From contig NZ_JAMXMY010000026.1 in the NCBI RefSeq assembly GCF_024055795.1, positions 93,561 through 157,560 of the forward strand: a stretch of 64,000 nucleotides of DNA, read 5' to 3'. Under the pieces are notes generated by a model. The model saw nothing but the letters and a program-made list of their open reading frames with translations. It had not been told where the DNA came from and searched no databases. This document shows, one piece after another, positions 56,870 to 64,000 of this stretch (position 1 is its first letter; each line of letters opens with the position of its first letter). Source of the stretch: Actinoallomurus purpureus. GTDB taxonomy: Bacteria > Actinomycetota > Actinomycetes > Streptosporangiales > Streptosporangiaceae. The position numbers and the translations under genes are program-made.

Positions 56870-57703
56870 TCACGAGGCGCGCTCCTCCGCGTCCCGGCCG
56901 TGCGGCCGTCGCTCCTCCGTCTCCCGGCCTTGCCGTGCCCGGCGTTCGTACCGGAACCGGTAGACCGCCGTGTCGTCCGTGCACGTCAGGCAGGAGATCG
57001 CAACGTATCCCCTGTCGATCAGCCGTCTCATCTCGGCCGCGAGGTCGTCGCGCAGCCGGGACGCCGCCCGGCGATCGCGGGCGACGAGGCCGTCCCAGTC
57101 ACGGGGCGCGCCCAGCAGGACGTCGCCGTCCTCTGGACGCGTCGTTCCCCAGCCGGTGTACGCGGGAGGCGGGGCCGGTGATCCGACCGGCCGGAGCAGG
57201 TCCCATTCGACGATCAACCGGTCGGTGCGCATGCCCGGGTCGCGGCCGATGTCCTCGACGCCGTAGAAGTCGCGTTCGAACCAGCGGCCGGTGGCACCCA
57301 GGACGTCGAGGTTGAAGTGGGCGTTTCGGGTACGGACCGGGTCGAACGCCCAGCGCATCCGGGTCACACCGGTGGACAGGACGTAGTCGCGCTGGCTGAG
57401 CTTGAGCGCCCGGCCCACGCCGCGCCCCTGCCAGTCCGGCCGGACCGCCGCCACCTGCGAGTAGTGGTAGACCGTGCCCGCCTCCGAGCCGAGGAAGCCG
57501 TAGGTGAACCCCACCAGGTCCTCTCCGGCGAAGGCGCCGAGAACCGAGCCGGCGTTGCGCTGCAGCGCGGCGAGCAGCCGGGGACTGACCGCCGGATCGG
57601 TGGCGGCCAGTGCGAACGCGGCGCGGTACACCTCCACCCCGGCCCGCATCTCGGCGGAGGTGGTGAGCGGCCGCACGGTCAACTGCGGCGAGAGGGGCGG
57701 CAA
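56870..57703 (-). CDS. GNAT-family N-acetyltransferase
   Basis: 277 residues. The start is TTG 57703 with only a weak ribosome site, so a slightly different start is possible. Acetyl-CoA-binding motif A is VYHYSQVAAVRPDWQGRGVGRALKLSQRDYVLSTGVTRMRWAFDPVRTRNAHFNLDVLGATGRWFERDFYG, typical of the DUF-like GNAT group found with MenC-type enzymes. The C-terminus is Arg-rich and probably disordered (RQGRETEERRPHGRDAEER). It lies 40 bp upstream of the MenC-type gene on the same strand, suggesting an operon that acylates and then racemises an amino acid. Confidence 0.88.
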   Translation of the reverse strand: MPPLSPQLTVRPLTTSAEMRAGVEVYRAAFALAATDPAVSPRLLAALQRNAGSVLGAFAGEDLVGFTYGFLGSEAGTVYHYSQVAAVRPDWQGRGVGRALKLSQRDYVLSTGVTRMRWAFDPVRTRNAHFNLDVLGATGRWFERDFYGVEDIGRDPGMRTDRLIVEWDLLRPVGSPAPPPAYTGWGTTRPEDGDVLLGAPRDWDGLVARDRRAASRLRDDLAAEMRRLIDRGYVAISCLTCTDDTAVYRFRYERRARQGRETEERRPHGRDAEERAS

Positions 57704-57786
57704 TTTCTGCTCACGGTACGATCGATTGAACCGCGCTTCTTCCTGCGGATTCTTCCATTATCGGCGTGCCCCGATCGGGAGGGGAC

Positions 57787-58917
57787 ATGACCCCCGAGCT
57801 GGCCACCGTCCTGACCGACGCGACCGCCCGGCTGCTGGCCTTCGGCCGCGAGCGGCTGCGGGACTACGCGCTCGCCGAGTCGCCGTCCGGGGACTCCGCC
57901 GCCCTGGCCCGCTGCGCCGCGCTGATCGAGGCCGGCCACCGGGAGGCCGGCGGCACCGTGGCCCGCGACGGCGAGCATCTGGTGACGCGGTTCGGCCCGG
58001 AGGACGGCCCGCACCTGCTCCTCGTCGGCCACTACGACACCGTCTGGCCGGTCGGGCGGCTCGCCACCATGCCCTACACCGACGACGGCACGACGATCAC
58101 CGGGCCTGGGACGTACGACATGAAGGGCGGCCTGGTCGCCGTCGAGATGGCGCTGCGCGCGCTGCGCGACGCCGGGACGGCTCCGGCCCGGCAGGTGCGC
58201 CTGGTCGTCGTCGCCGACGAGGAGGTGGGCAGCCCGACCGGCCGCGCCGTCGTCGAAGGCCACCTCGACGGCGCCGTGGCCGTGCTCGGCCTGGAGTCGC
58301 CGCACCCGGACGGCGCGCTGAAGAACGCGCGCCGGGGCAGCGTCCGCGTCCGGCTCGGCGTCCGCGGTCGCGAGGCGCACGCCGCCCTCGACCCCGGCAG
58401 AGGCGTCTCCGCCATCGACGAGCTCCTCGACCAGATCGAGGCGGTGCGCGGCGTGGTGCCGGACGACGGCACGACGTTGTTCAACGTCGGCCGGATCGAG
58501 GGCGGCCGGCGCGCCAACGTCATCGCCGGCGAGGCCTCGGCCGAGATCGGCCTGCGTTTCGCCTCCGCGACGGCCGAGCGCACGGTGCTGGACGCGCTGG
58601 CGGCCCTGCGGCCCGTACGAACGGGCGCCGCCTTCGAGGCGACCGTGCTGTCCGCGCGGCCGACCTGGCCGGAGCGTTCCCCCGATCCGCTGCTCGACCA
58701 CGTCGCCCATGTCGGTGGGCTCCTGGGACAGCGGATCATCGGGCGACCCGCGGCCGGGGCCGGGGACACGAACATGCCGGGGTCGCGCGGGCTGCCGACC
58801 CTGGACGGCTTCGGTCCCCGGGGCCGGGGCGCGCACGCCCCCGATGAGGCGATCAAGGTGGCGGGCCTCGCCGAACGCGCCGCTCTGCTGGCGGGGATCA
58901 TGGCCTCGCCGCCGTAA
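57787..58917 (+). CDS. M20-family metallopeptidase (CPG2-like carboxypeptidase)
   Basis: 376 residues from ATG 57787 with GGGAGGGG upstream, preferred to GTG 57766. Zinc-dependent family: LLLVGHYDTVWPVG (His/Asp), GPGTYDMKGGLVAVEMAL (bridging Asp), LVVVADEEVGSPTGRAVV (catalytic Glu, metal Glu), a dimerisation domain with GREAHAALDPGRGVSAIDELLDQI, and the C-terminal region GRPAAGAGDTNMPGSRGLPTLDGFGPRGRGAHAPDE (final His). Cleaves N-acyl amino acids or C-terminal glutamate. Divergent from the GNAT/MenC-type genes, and functionally compatible with them. Confidence 0.94.
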   Translation: MTPELATVLTDATARLLAFGRERLRDYALAESPSGDSAALARCAALIEAGHREAGGTVARDGEHLVTRFGPEDGPHLLLVGHYDTVWPVGRLATMPYTDDGTTITGPGTYDMKGGLVAVEMALRALRDAGTAPARQVRLVVVADEEVGSPTGRAVVEGHLDGAVAVLGLESPHPDGALKNARRGSVRVRLGVRGREAHAALDPGRGVSAIDELLDQIEAVRGVVPDDGTTLFNVGRIEGGRRANVIAGEASAEIGLRFASATAERTVLDALAALRPVRTGAAFEATVLSARPTWPERSPDPLLDHVAHVGGLLGQRIIGRPAAGAGDTNMPGSRGLPTLDGFGPRGRGAHAPDEAIKVAGLAERAALLAGIMASPP

Positions 58918-58994
58918 GGGGCGAGAACGGAATCCGAGGCGCGTTCGGGCACAGTGCCGACCTGCATCACGCCGCGATACGGCAGTATTGCCGC

Positions 58995-61532
<2,538 letters not shown>

Positions 61533-61546
61533 GCCCCCACCTGGAG

Positions 61547-61596
61547 TGATCATCGTGGGCCTTCGTACCTCCGGGGACGAAGGACCACGATGATCA
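61547..61596 (+). terminator. Long hairpin downstream of pepN
   Basis: Two 20-nt arms (TGATCATCGTGGGCCTTCGT and its complement at 61577-61596) pair with a single mismatch around a 10-nt loop, 14 bp after the pepN stop. No T-run follows, but the stem is long enough to act as a terminator or mRNA-stabilising structure. Confidence 0.7.
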
Positions 61597-61721
61597 ACGT
61601 GTCCGCCGCCACGCGGCGCTGCGGGCAGAGGCTTCCGCACTGGGTGACTCGCGGTGAGGCGCCGACTCAAGGGAAGATATCGGGGCAGTGTTCAACATTC
61701 CGGATGTTACGGGAGTGACGG

Positions 61722-63254
61722 ATGACCGCCCTGCTGATTCTGCACCCGGACGATGACGTGGCCCTGGCCACCGAGGATCTCGCGGCCGGAGCACCGGCTC
61801 GCGAGGGGCTCGTCGCCCGGAATGACGTGCCGCGCGGGCACAAGGTCGCCCTGCGCGACCTGCCGGTCGACGCCCCGGTGCGCAAGTACGGCCAGGTCAT
61901 CGGCTTCACGACGCGCCCGGTGGCCGCCGGCGAGCACGTGCACACCCACAATCTCGGCTTCCACATGTTCGACCGCGAATACGAGTTCGGCGTCGACGTC
62001 CGCCCGGACGACCCGGTACCCGCGGCCGAACGGGCGACCTTCGACGGGATCGTCCGGCCCGACGGCCGGGTGGCCACCCGCAACTACATCGGCATCCTCA
62101 CCACCGTGAACTGCTCCGCGACCACCGCCCGGCGCATCGCCGAACGGTTCCGGCGTCAGGAGGACCTGCCCGGCCCGCTGGACGCCTACCCGGCGGTGGA
62201 CGGCGTGGTGGCCCTCACGCACACCCTCGGGTGCGGCATGGCCGGTGAGGGCAGTGAGGAGTTCGCCGTGCTGCGGCGCACCCTCACCGGGTACGCGCGT
62301 CACCCGAACTTCGCCGGCTTCCTGGTGCTCGGCCTCGGCTGCGAGGTCAACGAGGTCCGGTCCCTCGTCGAGGAATGGGAGATCGGCAGGGACACGCCCG
62401 TGGTACCGATGACGATCCAGGAGTTCGGCGGCACCCGGGCGACGATCGCCGAAGGGGTCGCCCGGATCATGGACATGCTGCCCGCCGCGAACGCCGTACG
62501 GCGGCAGCCCGTGCCCGCCTCCGAGCTCGTCCTGGCGATGGAGTGCGGCGGGTCGGACGGCTACTCCGGCATCACCGCCAACCCGGCCCTCGGCGCGGCC
62601 GCGGACCTGCTGATCCGGCACGGGGGCACGGCGGTGTTCGGGGAGACCCCCGAGATCTACGGGGCCGAGCACCTGCTGGTCCGGCGGGCGGTCAGCCTTG
62701 AGGTCGGCGAGAAGCTCGTCCGCCGGATCCGCTGGTGGGAGGAGTACACCGCCAAGCACGGCGGCTCGATGGACAACAATCCCTCCCCCGGCAACAAGGC
62801 GGGCGGCCTGACGACCATCCTGGAGAAGTCGCTGGGCGCCGCCGCGAAGGGCGGCCAGTCGAACCTCGCCGACGTGGTCGAGTACGCCGAGCCCGTCACC
62901 GCCAAGGGCCTGGTGTTCATGGACACGCCGGGCTACGACCCCGTCAACGCGACCGGGATGGTCGCCGGGGGCGCGCACGTGCTGTGCTTCACGACCGGCC
63001 GCGGATCGGTCTTCGGCTGCAAGCCGACGCCCAGCCTCAAGCTCGCCACCAACACGCCGTTGTACGAGCGGATGACCGACGACATGGACATCAACTGCGG
63101 CGTGGTCGCCGACGGCGAGTGCGACGTCGCCGAGATGGGCCGCCGGATCTTCGACCTGGTGCTGGCCACCGCGTCCGGCCGCCGGACACGCAGCGAGGAG
63201 CTCGGCTTCGGCGACGAGGAGTTCGTGCCCTGGCAGCTCGGCGCGGTCATGTGA
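61722..63254 (+). CDS. UxaA-family altronate dehydratase-like protein
   Basis: 510 residues, ATG after GGGAGTGACGG. N-terminal SAF domain (~residues 1-90: AALATEDLAAG-type ILHPDDDVALATEDLAAGAPAREGL; VPRGHKVALRDLPVDAPVRKYGQVIGFTTRPVAAGEHVHTHNLGF), then the altronase domain: GIVRPDGRVATRNYIGILTTVNCSAT, ALTHTLGCGM, LVLGLGCEVNE, MECGGSDGYSGITANPALGAAADLLI, GGSMDNNPSPGNKAGGLTTILEKSLGAAAKGG and GAHVLCFTTGRGSVFGCKPTPSLKLATNT. Dehydrates a sugar acid (altronate/galactarate type); iron dependent. No sugar transporter is visible in the window. Confidence 0.93.
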   Translation: MTALLILHPDDDVALATEDLAAGAPAREGLVARNDVPRGHKVALRDLPVDAPVRKYGQVIGFTTRPVAAGEHVHTHNLGFHMFDREYEFGVDVRPDDPVPAAERATFDGIVRPDGRVATRNYIGILTTVNCSATTARRIAERFRRQEDLPGPLDAYPAVDGVVALTHTLGCGMAGEGSEEFAVLRRTLTGYARHPNFAGFLVLGLGCEVNEVRSLVEEWEIGRDTPVVPMTIQEFGGTRATIAEGVARIMDMLPAANAVRRQPVPASELVLAMECGGSDGYSGITANPALGAAADLLIRHGGTAVFGETPEIYGAEHLLVRRAVSLEVGEKLVRRIRWWEEYTAKHGGSMDNNPSPGNKAGGLTTILEKSLGAAAKGGQSNLADVVEYAEPVTAKGLVFMDTPGYDPVNATGMVAGGAHVLCFTTGRGSVFGCKPTPSLKLATNTPLYERMTDDMDINCGVVADGECDVAEMGRRIFDLVLATASGRRTRSEELGFGDEEFVPWQLGAVM

Positions 63255-63348
63255 CGGTTCAACCACGATCGCCAGGGCTCCATGCGGGAAGCTTTACCGT
63301 TTCTGTACCTTTGCTGCTCCTTCATATGTGGACAGAGCGGGGCATCGC

Positions 63349-63948
63349 ATGGACTTCTCCACCTTCCAGGCCCAACGGCGGCTGCTCATCCGCCAGCGGG
63401 TGCGGCTCATGGTCAACCAGTACGAGGTGCACACCGAGAACCCGGACGGCTCCGAGGGCGAGCTCGTCGCCTTCGCCCAGCAGAAGCGCATGGCGTTCAA
63501 GGAGCAGGTGACCTTCTACGCCGACGACCGCAAGGAGCAGCCGCTCTTCGGTTTCAAGGCGCGCCAGCGGCTCGACCTGGGCGCGACGTACGACGTGACC
63601 GATCCGTCCGAGCAGCCGATCGGCACCTTCCGCAAGGACTTCAAGGCCTCGCTGCTCGCCTCCACCTGGCACCTGGAGCAGCCGGGCCTCGGCGTCACGA
63701 CCGGCTCCGAGCGCAACAAGGCCGTCGCCATCCTGCGCCGGGTCTGGGACTTCATCCCCTACGTCGAGAGTCTGCCGTTCGCCTGGCCGTACCACTTCGA
63801 CTTCGCCGCGAACGAGCAGGAGACGTTCTCCGTGGACAAGAAGTTCGGGCTCCGGGACCGGTACGTCGTCGACATCAAGGACCCGCGGCTGGACCGCCGC
63901 CTGGTCATCGCCCAGGCGGTCGCGCTCGACGCGCTGCAGCACCGCTGA
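63349..63948 (+). CDS. LURP-one-related/scramblase-like protein
   Basis: 199 residues, ATG 63349. The upstream in-frame GTG 63328 is less likely. The fold pattern is that of the LURP-one/phospholipid scramblase family: LLIRQRVRLMVNQYEVHTEN, MAFKEQVTFYADDRKEQPLFGFKARQRLDLGATYDVTDPSEQPIGTFRKDFKASLLASTWHLEQPG, a central variable part, then VDKKFGLRDRYVVDIKDPRLDRRLVIAQAVALDAL. Soluble beta-barrel; function in bacteria unknown. It is the last gene; the final 52 bp end in a G-run. Confidence 0.85.
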   Translation: MDFSTFQAQRRLLIRQRVRLMVNQYEVHTENPDGSEGELVAFAQQKRMAFKEQVTFYADDRKEQPLFGFKARQRLDLGATYDVTDPSEQPIGTFRKDFKASLLASTWHLEQPGLGVTTGSERNKAVAILRRVWDFIPYVESLPFAWPYHFDFAANEQETFSVDKKFGLRDRYVVDIKDPRLDRRLVIAQAVALDALQHR

Positions 63949-64000
63949 GCCTGCGGCGCGCGGCGACCGCCCGAACGCCGGGAGGTCCCGCCGGGGGGGG

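Noticed and set aside
63985..64000. Terminal G-run as a biological feature
   Set aside because: Eight G at the very end of the window after a GC-rich stretch; too short to interpret and may simply be where the sequence ends.

Overview
The window is a high-GC (roughly 70%) chromosome segment with frequent GTG and TTG starts, short intergenic gaps, a DtxR/IdeR-type iron box, ECF41-like and MmyB-like regulators and a desferrioxamine-type NIS siderophore locus. That points to an actinomycete. The NNH7-type NACHT protein and the fused DesC-DesD make me lean to Streptosporangiales (Actinomadura or relatives), but the genus is an inference.

Layout. 1-3.05 kb: a NACHT STAND ATPase running off the left edge, preceded on the same strand by an unrecognised 398-residue protein. 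3.2-5.9 kb: an L,D-transpeptidase lipoprotein and a PAS-SpoIIE phosphatase. 5.9-16.1 kb: a complete hydroxamate siderophore locus. A FecCD/FecCD/ATPase importer runs leftward, and a binding lipoprotein, flavin reductase, DesA decarboxylase, DesB monooxygenase and a fused DesC-DesD synthetase run rightward, from one shared iron box.

16.1-23 kb is a rearranged stretch. It holds a DHDPS/NAL aldolase gene inserted between two copies of the desD 3' end, a DUF6199-like membrane protein, a NYN nuclease, an unrecognised protein, truncated NDK-like and DUF2797 genes, an EF-hand protein, and remnants of an aldehyde dehydrogenase and an acyl-CoA ligase. 22.7-34.5 kb is a catabolic cluster of acyclic-terpene/branched acyl-CoA type: SMP-30 lactonase, enoyl-CoA hydratase, acyl-CoA ligase, acyl-CoA dehydrogenase, biotin-dependent carboxylase beta and alpha subunits, AtuA-family protein, TIGR03084 protein and a TetR regulator. 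A 14-bp palindrome recurs in it and is probably the TetR operator.

34.5-41.3 kb: an amidohydrolase, two Atu4866-domain proteins (one fused to an amidohydrolase-like shell), two MmyB-type regulators and an SDR, with a 27-bp motif upstream of the amidohydrolase, of both Atu4866 genes and, more weakly, of an MFS remnant. 41.4-43.0 kb: a divergent carboxymuconolactone decarboxylase/ECF41 sigma pair around a 15-bp inverted repeat. 43.2-43.5 kb carries decayed second copies of sequences from 17 and 20 kb.

43.7-64 kb is ordinary chromosome: ABC-F ATPase, fatty-acid desaturase, small proteins, a LigA with a coupled small membrane protein, LMF1-like membrane protein, phytoene-desaturase-like oxidoreductase, DevS-like heme GAF kinase, zinc metallopeptidase, MenC-type enolase-superfamily enzyme, GNAT, M20 peptidase, aminopeptidase N, UxaA-family dehydratase and a LURP-one-like protein. 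I saw no rRNA, tRNA, CRISPR array, transposase or integrase.
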